64,000 bases of DNA, taken from positions 30,958 through 94,957 of the forward strand of contig CACWYC010000004.1 in NCBI GenBank assembly GCA_902765025.1. The letters are read 5' to 3'. This DNA is from Oscillospiraceae bacterium (lineage in GTDB: Bacteria > Bacillota > Clostridia > Oscillospirales > Oscillospiraceae). The position numbers and the translations under genes were made by a program. Below, piece by piece: positions 52,879-61,535 of the stretch (positions within the stretch are counted from its first letter, which is position 1; every line of letters begins with the position of its first letter). Under the pieces are notes generated by a model. It made no database searches, was not told the DNA's origin, and was given only the letters and a program-made list of their open reading frames with translations.

Positions 52879-53883
52879 CTATAGCGCGCCTAATACACAC
52901 AAAAGCTTTCTTATAGCTTTTCTTCCTCCAAATACGACAATTCGATTAATGACAAATATCTGATCATGCAAACGCATTGTCATCAAGAAATCTTGCCACT
53001 CGCGTATACTTATTTGCGCACTCCCCAATAGCCATGATAGGAATACCGCCGCCATTCTTGTACATACCTTGGGAGAAAAATCATATTTTCCATCAAAATA
53101 CCAATTCATTTCTTCCACTATGTTCTGCATCATATAAGTATACTTCATTGCGTCCGTTTTTTGCCTAGCAGTAAAGCTTGTTGCGTCCTTTGACCCGTCA
53201 CGGTGACAGTGCATCGGCTCAGGGAAAACATATATTCCACCATAGTCATATAACAAACATCTCGCAAAGACATCGCCCATTGTAGGTGCACAAAACCTTA
53301 CTCGCTTATATCTCTCGCTCTGCAACGGAAAAAAGTTTCTGTAAAGTAATGTTCCGCCATGAATTGTAAAGCCATTGTAAAGATAATCATTCAGATAATA
53401 TGTCTTGCTTACCTCTCGCTTTGTCATTGAAATCCTGTTGGTTTCACCATTATGGTCTACACAATAATAGTTAGATCCCACTGCTGATAATTCCGGATGT
53501 GTTTCTAGGTAATCAACCTGTTTTTGCAACCTGTTTGGGTCACACCAAAAATCATCGCACTCCAACGGGGCAATATATTTGCCTCGGCAATGTAATTGAA
53601 CATTATAAGAATTGTGAGAAGCCCCTATGTTTTTTTCATTGATTAAAGGAATAATAATTTCTGGGTACTTATTTTGGTACTCAAGTAAAATATCCGCAGT
53701 CCCATCATGCGAAGCATCTTCTCCCACCACGATTTCATATTTAAAATCCACTTTCTGTTCTAATACACTATCTAACGCTTTTCTAATATAATTTGCATGC
53801 ATGTACGATATTGCTGCAACACTCACCAAAGGAGCTTCCGTTTCCATAGTATCGCTATTTTTTATAATCTCGTTCATCCTCAC
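52879..53883 (-). CDS. Family 2 glycosyltransferase
   Basis: 334 residues. GT-A core with VVGEDASHDGT and LECDDFWCDP (DD motif). C-terminal part (about 240-330) is helical and basic. Builds the oligosaccharide repeat. GTG at 53883, with GAGAGG 5 bases upstream, overlaps capA by 29 bases; the ATG two codons on is equally possible. Confidence 0.87.
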   Translation of the reverse strand: MRMNEIIKNSDTMETEAPLVSVAAISYMHANYIRKALDSVLEQKVDFKYEIVVGEDASHDGTADILLEYQNKYPEIIIPLINEKNIGASHNSYNVQLHCRGKYIAPLECDDFWCDPNRLQKQVDYLETHPELSAVGSNYYCVDHNGETNRISMTKREVSKTYYLNDYLYNGFTIHGGTLLYRNFFPLQSERYKRVRFCAPTMGDVFARCLLYDYGGIYVFPEPMHCHRDGSKDATSFTARQKTDAMKYTYMMQNIVEEMNWYFDGKYDFSPKVCTRMAAVFLSWLLGSAQISIREWQDFLMTMRLHDQIFVINRIVVFGGRKAIRKLLCVLGAL

Positions 53884-55009
53884 ACAATCCTCTCAGCACC
53901 AATTCCCGATGCGCCTCACACTCGATAAAGTTCCGTAGTGCCAGATAGTTCCTTTTCCTATATAAAAGCTTAACTTTAGCCTTATAATATTTTCCTCTGC
54001 TGAGACGATTAAGAATCCTCCCCAGCAATGTCCTTCGCGCCCCAAGAGAAACCAAATAGTCTGCTAAAGCACTATCGGCAAATGCCTTATATTCTCTGTC
54101 AATAAACCCTGTCTCTAAAATTCTGTGACCACGTTCTTGAAACTCCTGCAGAATCGCCTTCGCCTGGACTCCATCCGCCAATCGAACGCCGTTTCCCTGT
54201 TTGACAAGCGGAATATACGAAGCTTGAAGATTATTGTCCAATGATACAAGTAGACTGGTCTGCCAAAACTCACTTTTGCTATGGTCAAACAGAAAGTTAC
54301 CCTGCCCATAGACGATCGTACCGTCGCCATACTTCTCCTCACAACCGATGCAATGGCTGTGCTGGCAAATGACGAGGTCTGCGCCCTTCTCGACCAACTT
54401 CCGGCAGGTCTTTTGCAGGTTTGGCGACGGATAGCGATAATGTTCCTTACCACCATGGTAAAGAACAATAACGAAATCACATTCGCTTTTTAGCTTTGCC
54501 ACATGGTCGGGAGATTCCAACGGGTCAAACGGGTTTGCTCCGCAAGTTGTCTCAGTCGCGATGGAGAACTCATGTTCCGCGCAAGCGTAGACACCAATTC
54601 TTTTGCCCGCGAATCCAAATAAGTATGGCTTCGCTGCATCTGCAAGATCATCTCCCCCGCCCACATGCGCAATACCGGCAGCGTCCAAGGTACTTATCGT
54701 GGACTCATACCCCTGTGCGCCCTGATCCATGATGTGGTTGTTGGCCAGCGTCAGCAGGTCTACGCCCATCGCTTTGTAACCGTTGATGGTTCGCGTTGGC
54801 GCAATCAGATTAGGCCCGCACTTCGGAATGGGTGCAGCTTTATCTGTCAGTGGTACTTCCAAATTGAAAATGCGATAGCTCGCAGCAGCCAGAAGTTCAG
54901 CAAGGTCATCGCCAAGCAGCGTGGCTGTGTCGCCGGAAGCAAACTGTTCAATGTTGGTGGTTGTCGGCACCAAATCGGCACCTATAATAATTTGTTGCAT
55001 AGCATTCAT
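53855..55009 (-). CDS. CapA-family protein
   Basis: 384 residues. Metallophosphatase-like CapA fold: LTLANNHIMDQG (family NNHxxDxG), VVLYHGGKEHYRYPS (HxGxEY-type) and QHSHCIGCEEKYGDGTIVYGQGNFLFD. CapA is known from poly-gamma-glutamate synthesis, but CapA-like enzymes in capsule loci can hydrolyse or modify glycans. No signal peptide is evident, unusual for CapA, so it may act in the cytosol. Overlaps the polymerase gene by 4 bases. Confidence 0.86.
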   Translation of the reverse strand: MNAMQQIIIGADLVPTTTNIEQFASGDTATLLGDDLAELLAAASYRIFNLEVPLTDKAAPIPKCGPNLIAPTRTINGYKAMGVDLLTLANNHIMDQGAQGYESTISTLDAAGIAHVGGGDDLADAAKPYLFGFAGKRIGVYACAEHEFSIATETTCGANPFDPLESPDHVAKLKSECDFVIVLYHGGKEHYRYPSPNLQKTCRKLVEKGADLVICQHSHCIGCEEKYGDGTIVYGQGNFLFDHSKSEFWQTSLLVSLDNNLQASYIPLVKQGNGVRLADGVQAKAILQEFQERGHRILETGFIDREYKAFADSALADYLVSLGARRTLLGRILNRLSRGKYYKAKVKLLYRKRNYLALRNFIECEAHRELVLRGLCEDERDYKK

Positions 55010-56280
55010 GTCGTAACGATTGCCTTATCCCCACTTGTTGTTTCGGCTGCATTCTCCCGCTCTGTTGTAAGTCTGTCTATGTTGAGAAAAAGAAAAGTAA
55101 TTATAAGCATATGGTCAATCTCATAGATTAAGATCATTACCGAAGCCAAGAAAAGCTCAATCAAAAAAATCAGCAAGAGCATTCTTGCAGTATATTGTTT
55201 CTCTCTATCTCTAAACGATCTTTTTCCAAAGCATAAGCGAACACACTTGATAAATTCTGCTGCAAGTGGATTGAAAAACAGAATTGTGCCAATTATCCCG
55301 GTGCAAGATAGGATTTCTGCATAGGTTGAATGCGAATAATAGTGAAACCTAGAATACTGTGCAAATTGTCCATATCCTATCCCAAATAGCGGATGGTTGA
55401 GCCAAAGTTCTATTGCCTCTTGATACAGATCTATTCTTCTTCCTGATTCCAATTCTCCCGTAAGTCTAGTCATTCGCTGCGCTAGTGCTGTATTGCCATA
55501 ACTGGTTATAATATAATACGTGCCAAATGCAATGAGAATCGCAGAAAATGTCATCAAAAAAAACTTTTTTCCTGATAACTTTCGTGAAAACTCGGATTGA
55601 AAATAGTCAATAGCCCAAAGTGCCGAAATAGCACCAATACATAAAAAGCTCTTTCGACTACCGGATCTCATCACGACATAGAAAAACAGCAATAGAAGGG
55701 GCAAATTTAATAGCAACCGCTTATTGAATTTCTCTTTATTATAGAGCAGAGCAATTGCTCCGAGCACCATCGTCAATCCTATTTTATTGGGATTATTATG
55801 ATGGCTCATTGTAATAGTCGCTCCGCCATTGTATGAGACGCCAAAGAGCGCCGCTTGCAGTGCACATAGAATTGCGCAAACAGCAAAAATGTTCAAAATC
55901 CAATCGGTCGATCCCTCTTTACGGGATATAAAGATACAGTCTGCACATAAAATAGTAAACGTTGCGAGACGCATTATATAATTAAGGAAACTATCCATAT
56001 CAATGGCAATAAATAGTCCGGTAATAAGGGAGTATACAAGCACCCTCCCATACATTGCCATGACATTCACTATTCTAATTTTTCTAGCATATCCCGTCCG
56101 GACAGCATCATAAAAGACAGTTGCCGTTAAAAGAATAACAGAACCATATAAAATCACATTGCTTGAGGAATAAGCTTCTTTATACCAAATGAGGTAAATC
56201 AAAAATAATGATGTCAAGGCTTCCTCAACTTTTGTTATTATGCTCTTCCCTTTTTTGTTCGTATATGCTTTCATCAGCAT
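55006..56280 (-). CDS. Polysaccharide polymerase/O-antigen ligase (Wzy/WaaL type)
   Basis: 424 residues, about 10-11 membrane helices. The large loop ELESGRRIDLYQEAIELWLNHPLFGIGYGQF followed by YYSHSTYAEILSCTGIIG is the O-antigen-ligase signature. In a locus with Wzx and a priming transferase it most likely acts as Wzy. ATG at 56280 is 7 bases after AAGGA. Confidence 0.88.
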   Translation of the reverse strand: MLMKAYTNKKGKSIITKVEEALTSLFLIYLIWYKEAYSSSNVILYGSVILLTATVFYDAVRTGYARKIRIVNVMAMYGRVLVYSLITGLFIAIDMDSFLNYIMRLATFTILCADCIFISRKEGSTDWILNIFAVCAILCALQAALFGVSYNGGATITMSHHNNPNKIGLTMVLGAIALLYNKEKFNKRLLLNLPLLLLFFYVVMRSGSRKSFLCIGAISALWAIDYFQSEFSRKLSGKKFFLMTFSAILIAFGTYYIITSYGNTALAQRMTRLTGELESGRRIDLYQEAIELWLNHPLFGIGYGQFAQYSRFHYYSHSTYAEILSCTGIIGTILFFNPLAAEFIKCVRLCFGKRSFRDREKQYTARMLLLIFLIELFLASVMILIYEIDHMLIITFLFLNIDRLTTERENAAETTSGDKAIVTT

Positions 56281-56329
56281 CAATGATTCCTTTTTACTCT
56301 TGCATTTGCACTATTTGTAGCTACCTTTT

Positions 56330-57217
56330 TTATTTCGCTTCAGGAATTTTAATCCAATCTCCTATCTTCCTTTCCCATTCCAGAGGATAAAAAGGACTAT
56401 AACCCGATCCAGGGCAGAGAGTAATCTCCGAAAAAAAGACTTCACCGGAAACTTCATATAAATCTACTCGGGCAAAAGGTATTTGATTTGATAGCTGCCT
56501 AGAAAACGACATCATTCGATTAAAGCAGACTGGTTTGTCTATTAAGAAGGGAAGTGTCCGATGATCTGGCCGGTTAAACGGCGGTTGTTCCCACTCAGTA
56601 TCATAATAAGTGCATAGCAACTCTCCTTTATTGCCGTTTTCGATTCTATCAACGCCTACATAAAGAAACCGCGGTTCTCCATCAAAACAGTAGAACTTAT
56701 ACGAAAGCAAGGAGCCTATTTCCTCGTTTACGGAATCATTCGACATATACTTTTCAGCAAAGACTTTGGGAGTTATATTTTTATATGGCCATTCTCTACC
56801 ATACCAGTATCCGTTTTTTTTAAGTGCTTTTTTCAGTTTATTAACTGTCTTTTCCCGATCTAAACTCTTTTTATCAGAACATACCACTACACCGCCACTA
56901 TCGTGATTTGTCTTTAATACAAACTGCTCTGGAAGTGCGTCAAAGTCAATGTCTTCAGCTCGATCCCATACTCCAAGTGTCGGAATAATGTGCTCTTCTC
57001 CAATGATCGACGCCACATATTCTTTTGCCAATACTTTATCCACCATTATAGTGTAAAGAGGATTTCGGTCATACAGCTTTAACCACTGGAGCTTTTCGTT
57101 AAATGTCTTCGGGTTTTTCAAATTCGGCAGCTTATGAAAATGATAGAAATACTGAAGCTGGATATAGGTCTTGTCCGGCAAAACATGAGATACTGTTCTC
57201 AGCCACTCTGTGTTCAT
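56330..57217 (-). CDS. TupA-like ATP-grasp enzyme
   Basis: 295 residues of the TupA-like ATP-grasp family. Motifs: NPKTFNEKLQWLKLYDRN near the start, VLKTNHDSGGVVVC (ATP loop), KFYCFDGEPRFLYV, and the metal end RVDLYEVSGEVFFSEITLCPGSG. TupA-type enzymes in Bacillus join glutamate and glucuronate in teichuronopeptide; in capsules they are predicted to add amino-acid groups. ATG overlaps the preceding stop (ATGA), with GGAGG upstream. Confidence 0.88.
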   Translation of the reverse strand: MNTEWLRTVSHVLPDKTYIQLQYFYHFHKLPNLKNPKTFNEKLQWLKLYDRNPLYTIMVDKVLAKEYVASIIGEEHIIPTLGVWDRAEDIDFDALPEQFVLKTNHDSGGVVVCSDKKSLDREKTVNKLKKALKKNGYWYGREWPYKNITPKVFAEKYMSNDSVNEEIGSLLSYKFYCFDGEPRFLYVGVDRIENGNKGELLCTYYDTEWEQPPFNRPDHRTLPFLIDKPVCFNRMMSFSRQLSNQIPFARVDLYEVSGEVFFSEITLCPGSGYSPFYPLEWERKIGDWIKIPEAK

Positions 57218-58311
57218 TTTTTTCCTCCGAGCTTTAAATACTCTTTGTGCGTTCTTTCCGCAATTGCAACCCAATCATAACGCAGTGACAAGTCGTGTGC
57301 GTTTCTCCCATATTCTAGCAATTTATCTTTCTGGGAAATCATACGACAAAAGCATTCTATAATACTTTCAACCGTGTTATCGCATGTCCACCCGGCTTGA
57401 TGGCTATCAATTTCTTCGGCCATATTCGTACCTTTCGTTGCAAAACATGGTAGCCCATAGCTCATCGCTTCTATCATAGACATAGGCATTCCCTCAAAGC
57501 GGGATGTCATAAGGAAAAAGTCAGCGCATTTTAACACATCAGCCTTTTCTTCGCCAAATATGCCATCCTTTACAATTAGAATGTCATCCAATCCCCTTTC
57601 GCGGACTTCTTGCTGATATGCTTCACGCAAACCCATTCGTTCCGGGCCGTACAGTGATACACTAAGTTTCGCTGCTCTCAATTCTTTCTGAATTTCACTA
57701 ACCGCGTCCATAAGCAAATCCAGCCCTTTATGAAACGGGTCAAATCTACCTATGCATACGCCTTTCAATTCAATGGGCTTATCGGTCTTTTCTTTATAAT
57801 CGGGCAAAATGTATGCGCCGTTTGGCGCAATAAACCGGTTTTTATTCCATTTTTCACCAGAATCAGCTTGCTCACGGTGCGTCAAAAATTGAATTGCCGC
57901 TGCATGCTTAACCATGGGTTTGAAAATCAAAAAATTTGCTATTATTTTTTTAAGTCGCTTCTGCGCCTGGCCTTGATATGTAAGTGCACCACGAGGCACA
58001 ATTGTGTACGGTATTCTTCGGAGGTAGCATTCCAATGCATGGAGAGCATCGTCCAGATAGTAAAAATCCTCGAACACAACCAAATCAGGACTATTAAAAG
58101 GCTTAGGCAAGGACGATATAGCTTTGTTTGGGTAGTCTTTAATTCCGTGAAACAATCCTGTCTTTAACCAGTCTTCCTGAACCGCGTCATCTGCCATATT
58201 CCACCAAAAAACATTATCAAACGCAGATTGTGCTTTAATTTGAGCCGGAACACTGTAACTAGGTCCATTTGCCATATCATTTATAAGATGTGAAAAATAT
58301 AATATATTCAT
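57214..58311 (-). CDS. Family 4 glycosyltransferase
   Basis: 365 residues, GT-B fold. C-terminal donor site with VCIGRFDPFHKGLDLLMDA, ILIVKDGIFGEEKADVLKCADFFLMTSRFEGMPMSMIEAMSYG reduced here to its key residues: the EGMPMSMIEAM block holds the E-x7-E motif. N-terminus NILYFSHLIND has the glycine-poor GT4 loop. Adds one sugar of the repeat unit. Coupled to the TupA-like gene. Confidence 0.9.
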   Translation of the reverse strand: MNILYFSHLINDMANGPSYSVPAQIKAQSAFDNVFWWNMADDAVQEDWLKTGLFHGIKDYPNKAISSLPKPFNSPDLVVFEDFYYLDDALHALECYLRRIPYTIVPRGALTYQGQAQKRLKKIIANFLIFKPMVKHAAAIQFLTHREQADSGEKWNKNRFIAPNGAYILPDYKEKTDKPIELKGVCIGRFDPFHKGLDLLMDAVSEIQKELRAAKLSVSLYGPERMGLREAYQQEVRERGLDDILIVKDGIFGEEKADVLKCADFFLMTSRFEGMPMSMIEAMSYGLPCFATKGTNMAEEIDSHQAGWTCDNTVESIIECFCRMISQKDKLLEYGRNAHDLSLRYDWVAIAERTHKEYLKLGGKK

Positions 58312-58383
58312 AGTTAAAACAGTACAGTATCTTACAATACAGCCGCATATGAATCTATCGGCAAAAATGAAGTTAAATTGTCT

Positions 58384-59376
58384 TTATCCATTTTTCCCTT
58401 TTATCGCCTTCATTACGCCAAGAAACGTGCCAACTCCGTAACCAATATGCAGTAACAAAAACATAACTGGCAACAATGCAAAGCAGATGTTACGGTCTTT
58501 ATCGTTTATGACTGCCGTTACCGTCATCAATAGGTTTGCCGCACCATATGCGATCCAAAGTGCCGCACTCGGCCACATGATCCCAAAGAACATCATAATC
58601 GTTACTGCTAAAATGCTCAGCACAAAGGCGAGCGGTACAAAATGATAAAGTGAAAAACATCTTGGCTCAATTCCTAGTGTGATGCCTATCCAATAGCCAT
58701 TTAAGTACTTCTGCCGAAGCAGTTTTCGAAAAGTTGGCCTCGTTTCTCTGCTGGAAACTATCTCTGGCGTATAGTAGAATTCAAAGCCCGCTTGTCGCAT
58801 ACGATAGTGCATTTCGTTGTCTTCCGTACGGACGAGCTGCTCGTTGAATGTTCCGACTTTATCAAATACCTCTTTGCGATATGCTGCAAATGCCAGCGTT
58901 TTCACAACACACGGCTGGTCTTTATGACGAAATGCAGCCACGCTGCCACCAAACATTGAGTCTTCGGCTGCATTTACAGCGGTACTCCAGCGCGTCTTTT
59001 GCGCTATATGGTTCATTACTTTTCCGCCGCAAATATCATGCCCTGCTTGAATGCACGCAGCATTCTTCTCTAAGAAATCAGATGGAATCCTTGCGTGTGC
59101 ATCTAAGCGGATTATCACATCTGCATCAACATGGGCAAGCGCCACATTCCAGCCGCACGGCTGGAACGCCTTAGGATTGTCCAAGCAAAGTACACGGGCA
59201 AAATCCGTGCTCTCTGCGTAATCCTGCATGATCTGTTTTGTCCTGTCTTGGCTAAGGCCATCAACCAAAATCACCTCAACTTGCCGATGATCATAGCTTT
59301 GGGAAGACAAATCATTCAGCAAATCCGGCAACGCTTTTTCTTCATTGAGTGCTATAATGATTACAGATATCTTCAT
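58384..59376 (-). CDS. Family 2 glycosyltransferase, ExoA-like, membrane bound
   Basis: 330 residues. GT-A domain with VILVDGLSQDRT and IIRLDAHARIPSDF (DxD), TEDNEMHYRMRQAGF, and three C-terminal membrane helices (about 240-322). Resembles succinoglycan glycosyltransferase ExoA. Works at the inner membrane face. Lies 3 bases after the priming transferase gene. Confidence 0.9.
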   Translation of the reverse strand: MKISVIIIALNEEKALPDLLNDLSSQSYDHRQVEVILVDGLSQDRTKQIMQDYAESTDFARVLCLDNPKAFQPCGWNVALAHVDADVIIRLDAHARIPSDFLEKNAACIQAGHDICGGKVMNHIAQKTRWSTAVNAAEDSMFGGSVAAFRHKDQPCVVKTLAFAAYRKEVFDKVGTFNEQLVRTEDNEMHYRMRQAGFEFYYTPEIVSSRETRPTFRKLLRQKYLNGYWIGITLGIEPRCFSLYHFVPLAFVLSILAVTIMMFFGIMWPSAALWIAYGAANLLMTVTAVINDKDRNICFALLPVMFLLLHIGYGVGTFLGVMKAIKGKNG

Positions 59377-59379
59377 TTG

Positions 59380-60117
59380 CTACACATCCACCGTTGCTTT
59401 ATCTACAGCAGGTTTGCCGTTCTCCGCATACTCTTTCCCGCACACAGCCAGCACCGTCCGCACCATTGTCGCAAGTTCAGCGCAAAAGCTGAATCTAGCA
59501 ACGCTTTGCAAGTTCCAGTACATTTTCCCCGGAAGAACTCTTGCTACATAAGCCCAATCAGCATCTTCAGCGGACTCCAGCAATCTGTCCTCATCCTTAT
59601 ACCGAATGCTTGCTTCGCTTGTAATACCCGCCGGCAGCAGAAGCGTCGCCAGCATCTCGTTGCTATACTGCAACACATACTTTGGCACCTCAGGGCGTGT
59701 ACCGACAAAACTCATGTTGCCCGCAATCACATCCAAGAGCTGCGGGAACTCGTCGAGCCTGCAGCGGCGAAGTCTCGCGCCCACCCGCGTAATGCGGCCG
59801 TCGTGTCCCACCGTCACTGATGTCCCAATTCTGTCCGCGTCGCTGACCATCGTGCGGAACTTATGTATCCGAAAGCGTTTGCCGTAGGTGGTCACCCGCT
59901 CCTGCCGATAGAAAACAGGTCCTTCGGAATCAAGCTTGATTGCAATCGCAATAATCAGCATCGGAATTGCCAGGATGACCAGCAAAAGCAGTCCAACCAC
60001 AAGGTCAAACGCTCTTTTCAGTATTAAGCTAACACGTTTCTTCGACAGGGCATCGTAGTATGGCCTGACCTCGGATACCCGCATAAATGCCGGAAGATCT
60101 TCCCACCGTCTCAGCAT
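59380..60117 (-). CDS. Undecaprenyl-phosphate phosphosugar transferase (priming enzyme)
   Basis: 245 residues. One membrane or reentrant helix (about 37-61) followed by the bacterial sugar transferase core: KFRTM (86-90), LDEFPQL (121-127) and GTRPE (139-143). Transfers the first sugar-1-phosphate to undecaprenyl phosphate to start each repeat unit. Small, monotopic PglC/EpsL-type without the large WbaP membrane domain. TGATG overlap with the aminotransferase gene. Confidence 0.93.
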   Translation of the reverse strand: MLRRWEDLPAFMRVSEVRPYYDALSKKRVSLILKRAFDLVVGLLLLVILAIPMLIIAIAIKLDSEGPVFYRQERVTTYGKRFRIHKFRTMVSDADRIGTSVTVGHDGRITRVGARLRRCRLDEFPQLLDVIAGNMSFVGTRPEVPKYVLQYSNEMLATLLLPAGITSEASIRYKDEDRLLESAEDADWAYVARVLPGKMYWNLQSVARFSFCAELATMVRTVLAVCGKEYAENGKPAVDKATVDV

Positions 60118-61352
60118 CAGATATACTCTTTCACAACCGACCGTAACGTTTCCAGAACATACGCCACATCCTCGTCGCTGAGCTTCGTGTGCAGCGGTAG
60201 CGTGATGAGATTGTGGTAGTAGTCATAGGCGTTCGGGAAGTCCTTGATGTCCCAACCATACGCTTTGTATGCGGTCATCATCGGGAGCGGTTTATAGTGC
60301 ACATTCGTTGCGACGCCGTGCTCAGCCATCTTCTCGATAATCTTGTTGCGCTGCAGCGCATCAATGCCCGGCAGGCGGGTCAAATAAAGATGCCCGCTGC
60401 TCTCATAGTCCTTGCCATAGTGGTTTAGATGCGCAACACCCAACTCATCCATCGCAGCGTCATACCGCCCGATGATCTCCTTGCGGCGCGCCAGAATGCC
60501 AGGATAGCGGTCAAGCTGCCGCAGTCCAATAGCCGCCATGATGTCCGTCATATTGCACTTGTACCATGGGCCGATGATGTCGTACTCCCACGCGCCGAGC
60601 TTCGTCTTGGCGAGAGCGTCCTTGTCCTGTCCGTGCAGGCTGAGCAGTTGGTAGCGATGATACAACTCGTCATCATCTATTCCTTTTATGGGCAGCCACG
60701 TTGAAGCGCCGCCCTCCGCAGTCGTAAAGTTCTTGACCGCATGGAATGAAAAACTGGTGAAATCCGCCACCTCTCCCGCCATTTTACCGTGACGCGACGC
60801 TCCCAGCGCGTGTGCACAGTCAGCAAACACCGCTACTCGACCGATGGCTTCCTGGATGGGATTGCTCGGTCGAAAAAGGTTTTTCTTACTCTCAACCACC
60901 TGATACAGCCGGTCGTAATTGCACATGATTCCGCCGATATCCACCGCCACGATTGCCTTAGTTCTCTCCGTGATAGCGGCAGCAACCGCGTCGTAGTCCA
61001 TCTCCGGCGAGCGCGTGATCGGGTCGCCGTCCTTTTGTGAATCCACAAAGACCACCCTCGCACCGCAGTGGATCGCTGCGGACGCGCTGGCGGTGTAAGT
61101 ATAAGCAGGCACAATCACCTCGTCGCCCGGACCAACACCGAGAATGTGGAAATTCAACTCCTCAGCCGCTGTAGCGGAATTGAGACAAACCATCTTGTCG
61201 GTATGGCAATACTCAGAGAGTCGCTTCTCCAGTCCCTTCGTTCTGGGCCCAGTGGTAATCCACCCCGACCGCAACGCTTCCGCGACCTCTTCAATTTCCA
61301 GTTCCGTGATATCCGGCGGGCTAAAGGGTATTGTCCTTTTATTTTCAGCCAT
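60117..61352 (-). CDS. DegT/DnrJ-family sugar aminotransferase
   Basis: 411 residues. PLP Lys207 in SFHAVKNFTTAEGG, ring Asp178 (VFADCAHALG), VPAYTYTASASAA. A second sugar aminotransferase, located directly before the priming transferase, as in PglE-PglC or EpsN-EpsL pairs; it may make the amino sugar used for priming. No matching UDP-GlcNAc 4,6-dehydratase lies in the window, so its substrate is open. ATG at 61352 chosen for AGGAGA 7 bases upstream. Confidence 0.88.
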   Translation of the reverse strand: MAENKRTIPFSPPDITELEIEEVAEALRSGWITTGPRTKGLEKRLSEYCHTDKMVCLNSATAAEELNFHILGVGPGDEVIVPAYTYTASASAAIHCGARVVFVDSQKDGDPITRSPEMDYDAVAAAITERTKAIVAVDIGGIMCNYDRLYQVVESKKNLFRPSNPIQEAIGRVAVFADCAHALGASRHGKMAGEVADFTSFSFHAVKNFTTAEGGASTWLPIKGIDDDELYHRYQLLSLHGQDKDALAKTKLGAWEYDIIGPWYKCNMTDIMAAIGLRQLDRYPGILARRKEIIGRYDAAMDELGVAHLNHYGKDYESSGHLYLTRLPGIDALQRNKIIEKMAEHGVATNVHYKPLPMMTAYKAYGWDIKDFPNAYDYYHNLITLPLHTKLSDEDVAYVLETLRSVVKEYI

Positions 61353-61370
61353 AATCATGTCTCCTGTTTA

Positions 61371-61526
61371 TCAAAAGAATGAGGGCTCCGTGCCAAATTG
61401 GGAAATGTAGTTTTTCACCCAATCCTCGTCTTTTTCGTAGGTTGGGGCTTTAAATTGTGTGACAGTTTCACTGCCCTCAGTTGTGGTATTATTTGTTGTG
61501 GCATCCTTCGCCATATTTTTATCCAT
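61371..61526 (-). CDS. Small protein, 51 aa, unknown function
   Basis: MDKNMAKDATTNNTTTEGSE then VTQFKAPTYEKDEDWVKNYI and SQFGTEPSFF. Polar, Thr/Asn-rich start and an acidic/aromatic end; no membrane segment. GAGGTGAGCGT precedes the ATG. It sits between the helicase and the aminotransferase, 9 and 18 bases from each, so it is translated as part of the same transcript. Not recognised. Confidence 0.7.
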   Translation of the reverse strand: MDKNMAKDATTNNTTTEGSETVTQFKAPTYEKDEDWVKNYISQFGTEPSFF

Positions 61527-61535
61527 ACGCTCACC

